Shown in pieces: positions 1 to 9,048 of a stretch of DNA of 64,000 nucleotides. How positions within the stretch are numbered: position 1 is the first letter of the stretch; each line of letters starts with the position of its first letter. The notes under the pieces were generated by a model. It did not search any database. It was given only the letters and a program-made list of their open reading frames with translations, and was not told where the DNA came from. Made by a program: the position numbers and the translations under genes. Source of the stretch: Burkholderia sp. L27(2015) (GTDB lineage Bacteria; Pseudomonadota; Gammaproteobacteria; Burkholderiales; Burkholderiaceae); the NCBI RefSeq assembly GCF_009765705.1, contig NZ_LMUX01000009.1, forward strand, positions 241,269-305,268, in the 5' to 3' direction.

Positions 1-192
1 CTCGGTCTCGGCGTGCAGCCGCCCAGCGCCGAATGGGGTGCGATGCTGGCCTCGGCGCGCGACTACATCGACAACGCGTGGTGGATCGTGACCATGCCGG
101 GCGTTGCGATCTTGGTGACCGTGTTGGCGATCAACCTGCTGGGGGACGGCTTGCGCGATGCGCTCGATCCCAAACTCAAACGGATGACGTAA
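1..192 (+). CDS. dppC: Peptide ABC transporter permease, C-terminal end (DppC/OppC type)
   Basis: Open from the window edge to TAA at 190-192; 63 residues are visible. The frame shows a predicted periplasmic loop ([11 protein letters not shown]), a hydrophobic membrane segment ([20 protein letters not shown]) and a short basic tail ending LKRMT. The [12 protein letters not shown] ending is the standard C-terminus of DppC/OppC inner-membrane permeases of peptide and nickel importers. The next gene, an ATPase of the same transporter type, starts at the base after this stop, which supports one operon. The N-terminal part lies outside the window. Confidence 0.85.
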   Translation, partial: LGLGVQPPSAEWGAMLASARDYIDNAWWIVTMPGVAILVTVLAINLLGDGLRDALDPKLKRMT

Positions 193-1185
193 ATGAGCGC
201 ACTGTTAAGCATCAGCAATCTATCCGTCGAATTCGACGGCATGCCGGCCGTGAGCGGCGTCGACCTCGAGGTGGGGCAGGGCGAAATCGTCGGCGTGGTG
301 GGGGAGTCCGGTTCCGGCAAAAGCGTCACGATGCTCGCACTGATGGGCCTGATCGATGCGCCCGGTGTGGTGCGCGCCGACCATGTCGACTTCAATGGTG
401 TCGACATCCTGCGTGCCTCGCCGCGCGAGCGTCGCCGCATCATAGGCAAGGACATCGCGATGGTGTTTCAGGATGCGCTCAGCAGCCTGAACCCCAGCTA
501 TACGGTGGGCTACCAGATCGAGGAAGTGCTGCGCGAACACGAAAAGCTGCGCGGCGCGGTCTTGCATCGCCGCGCAATCGAGCTGCTCGAACAAGTGGGC
601 ATCCCGGACGCCGCGACGCGCAGCAAAGCCTATCCGCATCAGCTTTCGGGCGGCATGAACCAGCGCGTGATGATCGCGATGGCCGTGGCCTGCAACCCCA
701 AGCTGCTGATCGCCGACGAGCCGACTACCGCGCTCGACGTCACCATCCAGGCGCAGATCATGACGCTGCTGGTGTCGCTGCAATGCGAGCGCGGCATGGG
801 GCTGGTGCTGATCTCACACGACCTCGCGGTGGTTTCCGAGGTGGCTCAGCGCGTGTCGGTCATGTATGCCGGAGAGGTGATCGAAACCAACACCGTGCCC
901 GAGATCTTCACCGAGCCTCGCCACCCTTACACCGAAGCGCTGCTCGCAGCCATTCCCGAACATAACCGGGGCGCGGCCCGGCTTAGCGCGCTGCGCGGCA
1001 TGGTGCCCGGGCGCGACGACCGACCGCCAGGCTGCCTGTTTGCGCCGCGCTGTCGTTATGTCGAGGACGCGTGCAACGCGCAGCATCCGCTGCTCAGGAC
1101 CTTGAATTCCGGCGTCGACGTCCGCTGCATCAAGCCGCGCGGTGGCGAACCCGTACGCGGTGCCAGCTCGGGAGGGAAGCCATGA
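193..1185 (+). CDS. dppD: Peptide ABC transporter ATPase, DppD/OppD type
   Basis: Cytoplasmic ATPase that powers uptake of di- or oligopeptides through DppBC-type permeases. The 330 residues show Walker A GESGSGKS (37-44), Q-loop VFQD (91-94), signature LSGGMNQR (151-158), Walker B LLIADEP (171-177), a switch histidine in LISHD, and the oligopeptide-transporter C-terminal domain with GCLFAPRC and a further cysteine. Length is normal for DppD. The ATG directly follows the stop of the permease gene, and the stop overlaps the next ATPase start (ATGA), so the genes are translationally coupled. The solute specificity (dipeptide, oligopeptide, glutathione) cannot be read from the ATPase. Confidence 0.9.
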   Translation: MSALLSISNLSVEFDGMPAVSGVDLEVGQGEIVGVVGESGSGKSVTMLALMGLIDAPGVVRADHVDFNGVDILRASPRERRRIIGKDIAMVFQDALSSLNPSYTVGYQIEEVLREHEKLRGAVLHRRAIELLEQVGIPDAATRSKAYPHQLSGGMNQRVMIAMAVACNPKLLIADEPTTALDVTIQAQIMTLLVSLQCERGMGLVLISHDLAVVSEVAQRVSVMYAGEVIETNTVPEIFTEPRHPYTEALLAAIPEHNRGAARLSALRGMVPGRDDRPPGCLFAPRCRYVEDACNAQHPLLRTLNSGVDVRCIKPRGGEPVRGASSGGKP

Positions 1186-2297
1186 CTACGCTGCAGGCTC
1201 ATGCCGACGGCACGCCTATCGCGACGACCGCCGATGTGGCGGCTGGCGCAACGGGTGATAGTGCCGCTCATGTCGGCGCAGACACCCAGGGCGGAACCGC
1301 CCACGGTGTTACGAGCACGCACGAAATCGTGCTGGTGGCCGATCGACTGACCAAGCACTATCCGGTCAGCCGTGGCTGGTTCCGTCACGGGTTGGTCAAA
1401 GCGCTCAACGGCGTGTCATTTACGCTTGCGCGCGGGCGCACGCTGGCCGTGGTGGGCGAGTCGGGTTGCGGAAAATCGACGCTTGCGCGCCAGTTGACGA
1501 TGATAGAAGCGCCCACCTCCGGCACGCTCTCGATCGATGGCCGCGATGTCGCGCTCGACGATCGCGCGCAGGCCGCCGCGTTGCGCAGGCAGGTGCAAAT
1601 GGTGTTCCAGAATCCGTTCGCGTCGCTCAACCCGCGCAAGACTGTGGAACAGACGCTGGCCGAGCCGCTGGTGATCAACACCACGCTGGACGCGGCTGCG
1701 CGCAGCGCACGGGTGGCCGACATGCTACGCACGGTGGGCTTGCGGCCCGAGCATATCAAACGCTATCCGCACATGTTCTCGGGCGGCCAGCGGCAACGCG
1801 TCGCGATTGCGCGCGCGATGATCCTGGAGCCGCGCATCGTGGTCGCGGACGAGCCGGTCTCGGCGCTGGACGTGTCGATCCAGGCGCAGATCCTGAACCT
1901 GTTCATGGATTTGCAGGAACAGTTCGGGACCAGCTATGTGTTCATTTCGCATAACTTGTCGGTGGTCGAACACGTCGCACATGACGTTATGGTGATGTAC
2001 CTGGGCGGCGTGGTCGAATTGGGCCCGAAACGCACGATTTTTGATAAACCGTTGCATCCGTACACACGTTCGTTGATGTCGGCAACGCCATCACTTGACG
2101 CAACGCGCCGACAAGTCAAAGTCCAGTTGCAGGGCGAATTGCCCTCGCCGCTGAATCTGCCTTCGGGCTGCACCTTTCATCAACGCTGCCCTTACGCGAA
2201 AGCGCTATGCAGCGAGAGCGTGCCTCAGTTGAGATCGCTGGACGGACGTCTGGTGGCCTGTCACCGGATAGAGGAAATCGATTCGCTTTTGGTCTGA
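1182..2297 (+). CDS. dppF: Peptide ABC transporter ATPase, DppF/OppF type
   Basis: Second ATPase of the transporter. Start chosen at the ATG that overlaps the dppD stop and follows a GGGAGGGAAG ribosome site, giving 371 residues. An Ala/Thr-rich extension of about 45 residues precedes the ABC domain ([13 protein letters not shown]). Walker A GESGCGKS, signature FSGGQRQR, Walker B VVADEP and the C-terminal motif [15 protein letters not shown] are intact. Oddity: the last ~280 bases occur again, with a stop codon inside, at 7033-7327, and the downstream traB-like gene abuts that second copy. The C-terminus seen here (EEIDSLLV) is therefore probably not the ancestral one; the second copy would end EEIDA. 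Confidence 0.9.
   Translation: MTTLQAHADGTPIATTADVAAGATGDSAAHVGADTQGGTAHGVTSTHEIVLVADRLTKHYPVSRGWFRHGLVKALNGVSFTLARGRTLAVVGESGCGKSTLARQLTMIEAPTSGTLSIDGRDVALDDRAQAAALRRQVQMVFQNPFASLNPRKTVEQTLAEPLVINTTLDAAARSARVADMLRTVGLRPEHIKRYPHMFSGGQRQRVAIARAMILEPRIVVADEPVSALDVSIQAQILNLFMDLQEQFGTSYVFISHNLSVVEHVAHDVMVMYLGGVVELGPKRTIFDKPLHPYTRSLMSATPSLDATRRQVKVQLQGELPSPLNLPSGCTFHQRCPYAKALCSESVPQLRSLDGRLVACHRIEEIDSLLV
2003..2282 (+). repeat. Direct repeat copy A: dppF 3' end (partner at 7033-7321)
   Basis: About 280 bases covering the last ~93 codons of dppF are matched, at clearly more than 80 percent identity by eye, by 7033-7321. The match runs from the GGCGGCGTGGTCGAATTGGG region to GAGGAAATCGAT and then stops abruptly. 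The two copies bracket the peptide-synthetase islet. Confidence 0.85.
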
Positions 2298-2675
2298 TAA
2301 TCGTATCACTTCTGTGTGATCTCTCGATCACCTATCACTCTTCAATGCGGCACTGCCCAAGCGACGGCTAGGCAGTGCTTAGTCGCTACGCTCCCTGGCA
2401 CCGATCGCTAATCGTTTTGCTTTTCCCTATCCCCTGTCTGTTGTCGTCGTCCCATGCGTCGTTGTCTCATGCGTCGTTTCGCATGCAAGGCTTGTTGCGC
2501 GCAATTGGGCCGGCTCCTCTCGTGTGCCAGGCGAAGAACTCCGCTGGCGATCGATAGGTACGGCGGGTCCGGCGTGACGGTCGGTGGCATCGAGGTACGC
2601 GATATTTCTTGGATGGTGCCGCAGCTTGGCTGTTCCTCTGCCGATGCTGTGGCACACCTGCAAATAGGAGCGAAG
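2298..2675. other. Intergenic region before the peptide-synthetase gene
   Basis: 378 bases without a convincing gene. A perfect 6-bp inverted repeat (GTGATC, 4-base loop, GATCAC) lies at 2316-2331, just after the dppF stop. Two direct copies of CATGCGTCGTT lie at 2453-2463 and 2468-2478. The synthetase frame stays open back to 2454, but that upstream stretch is Arg/Cys-rich and unlike an adenylation domain, so it is probably leader DNA that also holds the promoter. Confidence 0.5.
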
Positions 2676-5354
2676 ATGCGAAAACAGTCAAGCGAGCGAC
2701 AACCGTGCAATCTAGGGCCAAGCCAATCTGCCGAACGACGTACCCACCGGGCCAACTCCATTGACCTAGCACGTGACCCCGATAGCACGCTGATCGATTG
2801 GATCGACGAGCAAGGTAGGCGTCAACCGGAGGAGGCGGCGCTGATCGGCGCAGGGGACTCGTTGAGCTATGCAGCGCTGGCAGCGCGCACGACGCAACTG
2901 GCGGCGACACTACTGGCCGCCGGTGTCGCTCGGCAAGACCGTGTCGGCGTGCTGCTCGAGCCCGGCGCAGATTTGGTGGCGAGTCTGCTCGCCATCATGC
3001 GCATCGGTGCGATCTATGTGCCCCTGCATCTGGAATGGCCGCGCAGCCGGCTATCTGACATCGCCGCGCAGGTCGGCTTCAAGACGGTACTTACGAGCAC
3101 TGAGCTGGCCGCCCCCGCTGCTGCGTTGTGCCCGCAGTTCCTGGTGCTTGAGCACATCGGCGGGGTTTCGCCTCCTGTGCATGACGCGATCGACAGCCGC
3201 GCGCGCCCGGATGACATCGCCTACATCTTGTTCACGTCGGGCACAACGGGCCAGCCCAAGGGCATACCGATCCAGCATCGCGGCCTGCTCAATTTGATCG
3301 CTTCGACACAAGAGCGCTATCGCTTGTCGGCACAGGACCGGGTCCTGTTCTGGACCGCCAGCTCGTTCGATGTATCGCTGCTCGATATATGTTGGCCGCT
3401 GGCCTGCGGCGCGCACGTTGTGTTGTGGCCGCCTGCCGCGGCAAAACAGCCCGATACGGCGATCGACGTGATCGACGCCTACGGCGTGACCGTTTTTCAG
3501 ACCGTCCCGGTCATGCTCGACGCGATGTGCGACGCGCGCCGGCGCAAGCCCCTGGACCGGAGCCTGCTCAGGTTGATCATTTGCGGCGCGGCTGTGTTGC
3601 GCCGCGCCGTGCGGGACCGTGCGCTCGCCGCCTTCGGATGCCGGCTGGCCAACCACTACGGCCCCACCGAAGTGGCAGTCGATGCGCTGTGGTTCGACTG
3701 TGCTGAGTCGTTTGAGGGCGAAATGGTGCCGATCGGCAAGCCCTTATCCAACGTCCATGTATTTGTGCTCGACCCGGATGACGAGCCCCTGCCGATCGGC
3801 GTAACCGGCAGTATCTGCATCGCCTCACCCGGTCTCAGTCCGGGTTATTGGGGTGCGCCCGAGCTCACCGAGGCAGCCTTCTTCCGCAAGGTTTTTGCAC
3901 CGGACTGCGCGCCGCTGCGCTTATACCGCACGGGCGACTTCGGTAAGCTCGACGCGGATGGCGTAATGCATTTTGCGGGCCGTGAGGACAATCAGGTGAA
4001 GTTGCACGGCAATCGCATCGAGCTGGGCGATATCGAAAGTGCGCTATTGCGGCACCCGGCCGTGGCGCAAGCCGCGGTGCTGCTGCAGCCGCAAGCGGGC
4101 GGCGAAGGCAGCCTCAAAGCGGTGGTCGAATTGCGCGATCGCGCGGTCAATCGCTTCGAGGTGCGCGACAAGGTCTATCGACAGTGGACTTTGGCGCAGC
4201 AGCCCTGGCTGCGCCAGCACATGAACTTGATTCACCACGACACGTGGCCCAGCTGTTTCGAGGGTGGTGTCGCCGCAGCCCGATACTGGGAAAAAGTGTA
4301 TGCGCAATTTCCTGCCTATCAGTATTGCCTGCTCGACTCGACGGACAACGTTGCGTGCGTGGGCAATGGCGTGCCCTTGTTCTGGGACGGCCGAAGCGCG
4401 ACCGTGCCCGCGGGCTGGGATGCGGGTGTCGAGCTGGCGTTCCGCCAGCTCGCTGCCGGGATCGCACCGAATACCGTTTTGGCTCTCGCGGGGATCGTCG
4501 CCGGCCCTTACCAGGGGAGTGGGCTGAGCAACACGCTCGTCGAAAGTTTCAGGGCGCTGGCCAAGATGCATGGATTCGATCAGTTCCTCGGGCCGGTACG
4601 GCCCGTGGGCATGTCCGAACAATCCGACATGGACGTGCATGCTTGGGCCCAGGCACGCGATGAGCGTGGCGAACCGCTGGATTTCTGGCTGCGCGTGAAT
4701 CAACGGCTAGGCGCCAGGATCCTCGGCGTGGCGGACCACTCGCAATTGGTGCAAGGAACGCTGAAGCAATGGCGGCGCTGGACCGGTGTCAGCTTTGCTG
4801 CATCGGGATCGTATGCGCTGCCCGGCATGCTGCAACCGGTCGAGGTCGACCTGGCGGGTGATTGCGCGCGCTATTACGATCCGTCGATCTGGGTTGGTCA
4901 CTACGGATTGCTCGACGCGAGCTGCGGCATCGACCGCCACTACGGAGTCGACGATCTGCGCGAACATTTGAGCGCTTGCTTGCCGGCCTATATGTTGCCG
5001 GACGAATTGGCTATCGTTTCAGCGCTACCGCTCAACGAAAACGGCAAGGTCGACTTTGCGCAACTCGGGCGCCGCGCACTCGCTGACGTGGCGTGCGGTG
5101 CGAAGGCATGCGATCCGGCACAAATGCAATTGGTCGATATCTGGGAGAAGACCTTGCAGCAGAGCGGGATCGGCATAGACGACGATTTTTTCCTGCTCGG
5201 CGGACACTCGTTGAAAGTGATCGAAATGCTGGCGCGAGTCGAGCAGTGCTTTGGCCGTAAGGTGCGGTTAAGGGATTTCTATCGTCAGCCCACGATTTAT
5301 CACCTTGAACGGCTGATTGCCGCCTGCGAGCCGCAGGCGACACCACTTGTTTGA
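2676..5354 (+). CDS. Single-module NRPS-like protein: adenylation domain interrupted by a GNAT-like domain, plus carrier domain
   Basis: Start chosen at ATG 2676 after AGGAG (2666-2670), giving 892 residues. Adenylation cores are visible: A3 LFTSGTTGQPKG (~185), A5 NHYGPTE (~325), A7 YRTGD (~416), A8 GREDNQVKLHGNRIELGDIE (~434-453), A9 LPAYMLP (~768) and A10 NENGKVDF (~787). A carrier domain follows, FFLLGGHSLK, with the phosphopantetheine serine near residue 845. A8 and A9 are normally ~65 residues apart; here ~315 separate them. The extra ~250 residues (about 510-745; WEKVYAQFPAYQYCLLD, GPYQGSGLSNTLVESF, VRPVGMSEQ) look like a family of stand-alone actinobacterial GNAT acetyltransferases. 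There is no condensation or thioesterase domain. It probably activates one amino or hydroxy acid, loads it on its own carrier, and may acylate it. The substrate is not predicted. Confidence 0.8.
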   Translation: MRKQSSERQPCNLGPSQSAERRTHRANSIDLARDPDSTLIDWIDEQGRRQPEEAALIGAGDSLSYAALAARTTQLAATLLAAGVARQDRVGVLLEPGADLVASLLAIMRIGAIYVPLHLEWPRSRLSDIAAQVGFKTVLTSTELAAPAAALCPQFLVLEHIGGVSPPVHDAIDSRARPDDIAYILFTSGTTGQPKGIPIQHRGLLNLIASTQERYRLSAQDRVLFWTASSFDVSLLDICWPLACGAHVVLWPPAAAKQPDTAIDVIDAYGVTVFQTVPVMLDAMCDARRRKPLDRSLLRLIICGAAVLRRAVRDRALAAFGCRLANHYGPTEVAVDALWFDCAESFEGEMVPIGKPLSNVHVFVLDPDDEPLPIGVTGSICIASPGLSPGYWGAPELTEAAFFRKVFAPDCAPLRLYRTGDFGKLDADGVMHFAGREDNQVKLHGNRIELGDIESALLRHPAVAQAAVLLQPQAGGEGSLKAVVELRDRAVNRFEVRDKVYRQWTLAQQPWLRQHMNLIHHDTWPSCFEGGVAAARYWEKVYAQFPAYQYCLLDSTDNVACVGNGVPLFWDGRSATVPAGWDAGVELAFRQLAAGIAPNTVLALAGIVAGPYQGSGLSNTLVESFRALAKMHGFDQFLGPVRPVGMSEQSDMDVHAWAQARDERGEPLDFWLRVNQRLGARILGVADHSQLVQGTLKQWRRWTGVSFAASGSYALPGMLQPVEVDLAGDCARYYDPSIWVGHYGLLDASCGIDRHYGVDDLREHLSACLPAYMLPDELAIVSALPLNENGKVDFAQLGRRALADVACGAKACDPAQMQLVDIWEKTLQQSGIGIDDDFFLLGGHSLKVIEMLARVEQCFGRKVRLRDFYRQPTIYHLERLIAACEPQATPLV

Positions 5355-5448
5355 ACCCGCCGAGCGTGTCGACCACACGCTGCAGACACAAATCGGTTAT
5401 ACGCGGCTGCGAGCAGACGCACTCAATAGACTGAATAGGAACGGCCTT

Positions 5449-6216
5449 ATGAACTCAACCCCGTGGTTGGTACGCAGCGATTGCCCGGCGCCTCGCCTGC
5501 GGCTGTATTGCTTTTCTTACGCCGGCGGTAGTGCCGCCGATTTCATGCCATGGCAGTCGGCGTTGGCCCCCGACATTGAAGTCTGCGCGATTCAGTTGCC
5601 TGGACGAGGTGCGCGTCTGGACGAGCCAACGGTCGCATCGATGGCGCAACTGCTCGAGACCCTGGCGCCTGTGATTGCGCGCGATGGCGAGCAGCCGTTC
5701 GCGTTCTTCGGTCACAGCCTGGGTGCACTGGTCGCGTTCGAGGTGGCACGCTATGCCATGCATCGTTCGCTGCCGCAGCCTTCGCGCTTGCTTGTGTCGG
5801 GATGCGCGGCGCCGCAGCGTTACCACTCGCTCGAGCAATTGCATCGCCTCAGCGACGATGGGCTAGTCGATGCGCTGAGGCGTCTTAACGGCACGCCGGC
5901 TGAATTGCTAGAACACCGCGAACTAATGGAGCTGATACTACCGGCGCTGCGTGCCGACCTTACCTTGGCGGAAACCTATGCGTATCGTCCCGGCCCCAGT
6001 TTGCCGGTGCCGATCACCGTGCTGTCAGGCACACTCGATCTGCATACTCAGCTGGAACCTGTGGACGCATGGCATGAGCAAACATGTGTCGAGTGCCGTA
6101 CTTACGCGTTCGAAGGCGATCATTTTTTTATCAAGGCGCATTTTCACGCGGTGATCGCATGTATCCACGCGGAGCTGACTGGCGCCCTCGCTGCGTCAAG
6201 CGCGGTTAAGCGCTAG
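5449..6216 (+). CDS. Type II thioesterase (alpha/beta hydrolase)
   Basis: 255 residues from ATG 5449, preceded by AATAGGA. The N-terminus LYCFSYAGGSAADF carries the oxyanion-hole motif, FFGHSLGALVAFEVAR holds the nucleophile serine, and GDHFFIKAHF near the C-terminus supplies the catalytic histidine. Type II thioesterases are free-standing proteins that hydrolyse mis-primed or stalled acyl groups from carrier domains; they can also release products. It lies 94 bases downstream of the adenylation/carrier gene and 4 bases upstream of the PPTase. Because the synthetase has no thioesterase domain, this enzyme may be the release step for the whole islet. Confidence 0.85.
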   Translation: MNSTPWLVRSDCPAPRLRLYCFSYAGGSAADFMPWQSALAPDIEVCAIQLPGRGARLDEPTVASMAQLLETLAPVIARDGEQPFAFFGHSLGALVAFEVARYAMHRSLPQPSRLLVSGCAAPQRYHSLEQLHRLSDDGLVDALRRLNGTPAELLEHRELMELILPALRADLTLAETYAYRPGPSLPVPITVLSGTLDLHTQLEPVDAWHEQTCVECRTYAFEGDHFFIKAHFHAVIACIHAELTGALAASSAVKR

Positions 6217-6220
6217 CGCG

Positions 6221-7018
6221 TTGCCGGTCCGATCGAGCCGCATCGTGGCGAACCCTGATCAGCGCTTGGTGCTGTCGAGCGAGCGTATCGATATCTGGCT
6301 GCTCGAGGTTGACGACGTGCACGACACATCGTCATTGGACTCCTATCGGGCGCTGCTGGCGCCGCAGGAGCTTGCGCTGATGGGGCGCTTCAAGCTTGTC
6401 CAAGCGGGTCACCGCTATTTGCTTGCGCGTGCTTTGGTGCGCGTCGTGCTGTCACGCTACGCGCCGATACGCCCGCAGGACTGGCGGTTCGAGCACAATC
6501 GCTACGGACGTCCATTGATCGTGAACACGCACGACATCGCACGGCGCATTTCATTTAACGTGTCCCACACGGACGGGGTGATTATGTTGGGTGTGGTTGG
6601 CGACCGCGCCCTAGGCGTCGATGTGGAATACATGAAATGCCCGGCGCCCATAGAAATCGCAGAGCATTGTTTTTCATCGAAGGAAATTACGGCCTTGCAT
6701 CGCTTGTCGCCCGCGCAGCAGCCCCGGCGGTCTTTTGAGTTATGGACTTTGAAGGAAAGTTATATCAAGGCCCGGGGGATGGGGCTGTCGATTGCGCCGG
6801 ACCAGTTCAGCTTTGAATGGGACGCCGCGCAGGGCGTGACACTCGATGTTGGTATTGATGTCGACGCAACCGGGTTGCGGTGGGTATTCTGGCGCTTGCA
6901 GCCGTCCCCCGGTCACTTTGCAGCGGTCTGCACGGCCGTGGCGGCCGACACCGACACGGTGCCGACACTATGCGCACGCAGGATGGTCGGGCTAGCGCAT
7001 GAATGCTTGAGGTATTGA
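6221..7018 (+). CDS. 4'-phosphopantetheinyl transferase, Sfp type
   Basis: Converts apo carrier proteins to the holo form by moving phosphopantetheine from CoA to serine. Conserved blocks are present: RFEHNRYGRPLI, FNVSHTDGVIMLGV, the magnesium-binding GVDVEY, and FELWTLKESYIKARGMGL (W..KE..K.). Length (~265) fits Sfp/Gsp enzymes. The start is uncertain: TTG at 6221 lies 4 bases after the thioesterase stop, and GTG at 6245 is an in-frame alternative; neither has a strong ribosome site. As last gene of the islet it makes the synthetase self-sufficient for activation, which is typical of transferable NRPS cassettes. Confidence 0.85.
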   Translation: MPVRSSRIVANPDQRLVLSSERIDIWLLEVDDVHDTSSLDSYRALLAPQELALMGRFKLVQAGHRYLLARALVRVVLSRYAPIRPQDWRFEHNRYGRPLIVNTHDIARRISFNVSHTDGVIMLGVVGDRALGVDVEYMKCPAPIEIAEHCFSSKEITALHRLSPAQQPRRSFELWTLKESYIKARGMGLSIAPDQFSFEWDAAQGVTLDVGIDVDATGLRWVFWRLQPSPGHFAAVCTAVAADTDTVPTLCARRMVGLAHECLRY

Positions 7019-7032
7019 GAGGCCATCTACCC

Positions 7033-7327
7033 GGGCAGCGTGGAAAAATTGGGCACTGAACGCAGAATTTGCACGATTTTTGAGAAACCGTTGCATCCTT
7101 ACACACGTTCGTTGACGTTGGCAGCGCCGTCACTTGACGTGCCGCGCCGACAAGTCAAAATCCAGTTGCAGGGCGAATTGCCCTCGCCGCTGAATTTGCC
7201 TTCGGGCTGCACCTTTCATGAACGCTGCCCTTACGCGAAAGCGCTGTGTAGCGAAAGCGTGCCTTAGCTGAGATCGCTGGACGGACGTCTGGTGGCCTGT
7301 CACCGGATAGAGGAAATCGATGCCTAA
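7033..7327 (+). pseudogene. Remnant of the dppF 3' end (direct repeat copy B)
   Basis: Matches dppF codons for [46 protein letters not shown] and ESVP. A CAG-to-TAG change at 7265-7267 stops the frame where intact dppF reads VPQLRSLDG; homology continues past the stop to GAGGAAATCGAT. In this copy dppF would have ended ATC GAT GCC TAA, overlapping the ATG of the traB-like gene at 7320. This looks like the ancestral dppF/traB junction, cut off from the rest of dppF when the peptide-synthetase islet arrived. Confidence 0.85.
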
Positions 7328-8327
7328 ACTTCAACGCGCGCTTGCCTGCCAAGGGTTGGCGGCCGGCCGCGTTGCGCGAGAGCACGGGCGACGTGCGCCG
7401 CGTGCGTCCGCGCGGATCAGGCGCTGGTGCGCGCCGCTTTGGTTGGCGCTTTGCCTCTCGATTCAGGGCGCGTATGCCGCGGCTCCGGCGCATCCGCCGT
7501 TGCCTCATCTGCCGTTTTATGTCGCTACGCGCGGCACGCAAACCATTTATTTGCTCGGTACCTTGCATGTTGGGGATCCTGCTGATTACCCGCCGTACCA
7601 GCCGTTTCGCACGCCTATCCTCGATGCTTTGACGGCGTCGTCGATACTTGCGCTCGAACTTTCGCCGGACGATATCGTGGCTTCCCAGGGGCGTGTTAAT
7701 CAATACGGGGTGTGCCGTAGCGATTGCCTGCCCAAGATGTTGCCGCCGGCGCTTTGGGACAAGCTGGCGTATCGCTTGCGCGGCAATCCGGTTGCGTTGG
7801 ATGAGATCAAGAAGATGCGGCCTTGGTTGGCGGCGTTGTTGATTGAAACTTTCAGTTCGCTTTCGGCTGGCCTGCAGACAGAGTACGGCACCGAGGCGCA
7901 ACTGGAAAATATCTATCTGCGGGCGCCGTTGGTGGGTTTGGAGACGCTCGATCAGGAGATGCGCGCGTTCACCACGCTGACGCGCGCCGAGCAATGGGAG
8001 ATGCTGGCGCAGGATCTGCGCCAGACGCCTGAGCAGGATGTGGCTGATGTGCGCACGCTGCATGCGCTTTGGCTGGCGGGTGACGCGGACAAGATCGCGG
8101 AGTGGCAGGCGAACAAGGAAGCGCAGTTGGCGTTTTCCCAGCCGCTATCCGATGCGATCGATAAGAAAATTCTGTATCGGCGTAACCGGCACTTCGTGGC
8201 GCGAATGATCGCGATTACGCCGGCGCAGCATCCGATATTTGTTGCGATCGGTGCGTTGCATTTGGGTGGGCCGCATGGGGTGTTGGCGATTTTGCGGCAG
8301 GATGGGTTTGCGGTGCGGCCTGGCTGA
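7320..8327 (+). CDS. TraB/GumN (TIKI-like) family protein
   Basis: 335 residues. A basic N-terminus precedes a hydrophobic segment (APLWLALCLSIQGAYA) that looks like a signal peptide or anchor, so the body is probably periplasmic. Family motifs are GTLHVG near residue 80, LALELSPDD near 112 and GALHLGGPHGV near the end; the paired GTxH and GxxH histidines plus a conserved glutamate match the proposed metal-dependent TIKI/TraB hydrolase fold. The physiological substrate in proteobacteria is unknown. The ATG overlaps the decayed dppF copy, suggesting the gene was once translationally coupled to the peptide transporter. Third-position T/G use is higher than in its neighbours. Confidence 0.8.
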   Translation: MPKLQRALACQGLAAGRVAREHGRRAPRASARIRRWCAPLWLALCLSIQGAYAAAPAHPPLPHLPFYVATRGTQTIYLLGTLHVGDPADYPPYQPFRTPILDALTASSILALELSPDDIVASQGRVNQYGVCRSDCLPKMLPPALWDKLAYRLRGNPVALDEIKKMRPWLAALLIETFSSLSAGLQTEYGTEAQLENIYLRAPLVGLETLDQEMRAFTTLTRAEQWEMLAQDLRQTPEQDVADVRTLHALWLAGDADKIAEWQANKEAQLAFSQPLSDAIDKKILYRRNRHFVARMIAITPAQHPIFVAIGALHLGGPHGVLAILRQDGFAVRPG

Positions 8328-8393
8328 ACGGTTTGCTCGGCAACTCCGTCATTGCTCAGTGAAATCCAGTTCGTCCGCAACAAAACCAGCCCG

Positions 8394-9008
8394 CTAACGT
8401 GAGCGGCGAAGCACAAGAGCGCCGCCATAGCCGATCAATGCAGTCCCACTCAGACGGTTGAACACCTTTCTTGCTCTCGCTTGCTTGAGCAACTGCCCCA
8501 TACGTGCTGCGATAGAACCATAGATGTTTAAAGAAACAAACGATATCGACATAAATGTGAAAACGAGCACGGATATATCGGCCAAAGAAGGATCCATTTT
8601 TGGAACAAACAGCGGGAGTACTGTTCCGAAGAACAAAAGCGGTTTGGGATTTGTTATCGCGTTGGTGAATGCAAGACGAAATGCGTGAGTGGGAACAATC
8701 TCGCGGTAACCCTTCTCCTCGCTTTTGTCATCAACCCAAAGTTTTATACCCAGCCATATCAAGTAGCCGCCGCCGACCAAACGCAAAACCTGCATGGCCA
8801 TCGCGGATTTGACGATGAATTGGCTGAGCCCGGCGGTTACAAGTAACCCGATGATACCCAGCGCCAGGACGTTACCGACAGCAAACGAAACGATCGGACC
8901 CCGCCCCAACCGAGCACCGGTATTCATAATGAGTAGGTTTGTTGGCCCGGGCGTTACGATATTCAACGCCGCGACGGCGGAAAATGCGGTCCAATGTTCA
9001 AAGGTCAC
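8394..9008 (-). CDS. LysE/RhtB family amino-acid exporter
   Basis: 204 residues. The start is a GTG preceded by CAGGAG at a normal distance; a longer frame back to 9044 has no such site. The N-terminus FSAVAALNIVTPGPTNLLIM carries the LysE/RhtB hallmark PGP motif after the first membrane segment; about six hydrophobic segments follow, including ALGIIGLLVTAGLSQF, LRLVGGGYLIWLGIKLW and ISVLVFTFMSISFVSLNIYG. Such proteins export amino acids or related metabolites across the inner membrane. It is first from the left of a minus-strand block with two EamA transporters and a PAS-LuxR regulator. Base composition is AT-richer than the flanking core genes. Confidence 0.85.
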   Translation of the reverse strand: MTFEHWTAFSAVAALNIVTPGPTNLLIMNTGARLGRGPIVSFAVGNVLALGIIGLLVTAGLSQFIVKSAMAMQVLRLVGGGYLIWLGIKLWVDDKSEEKGYREIVPTHAFRLAFTNAITNPKPLLFFGTVLPLFVPKMDPSLADISVLVFTFMSISFVSLNIYGSIAARMGQLLKQARARKVFNRLSGTALIGYGGALVLRRSR

Positions 9009-9048
9009 CCTTTTCTCCTGAGGTTGGAAGCCGTGGGGCACCAACGTA

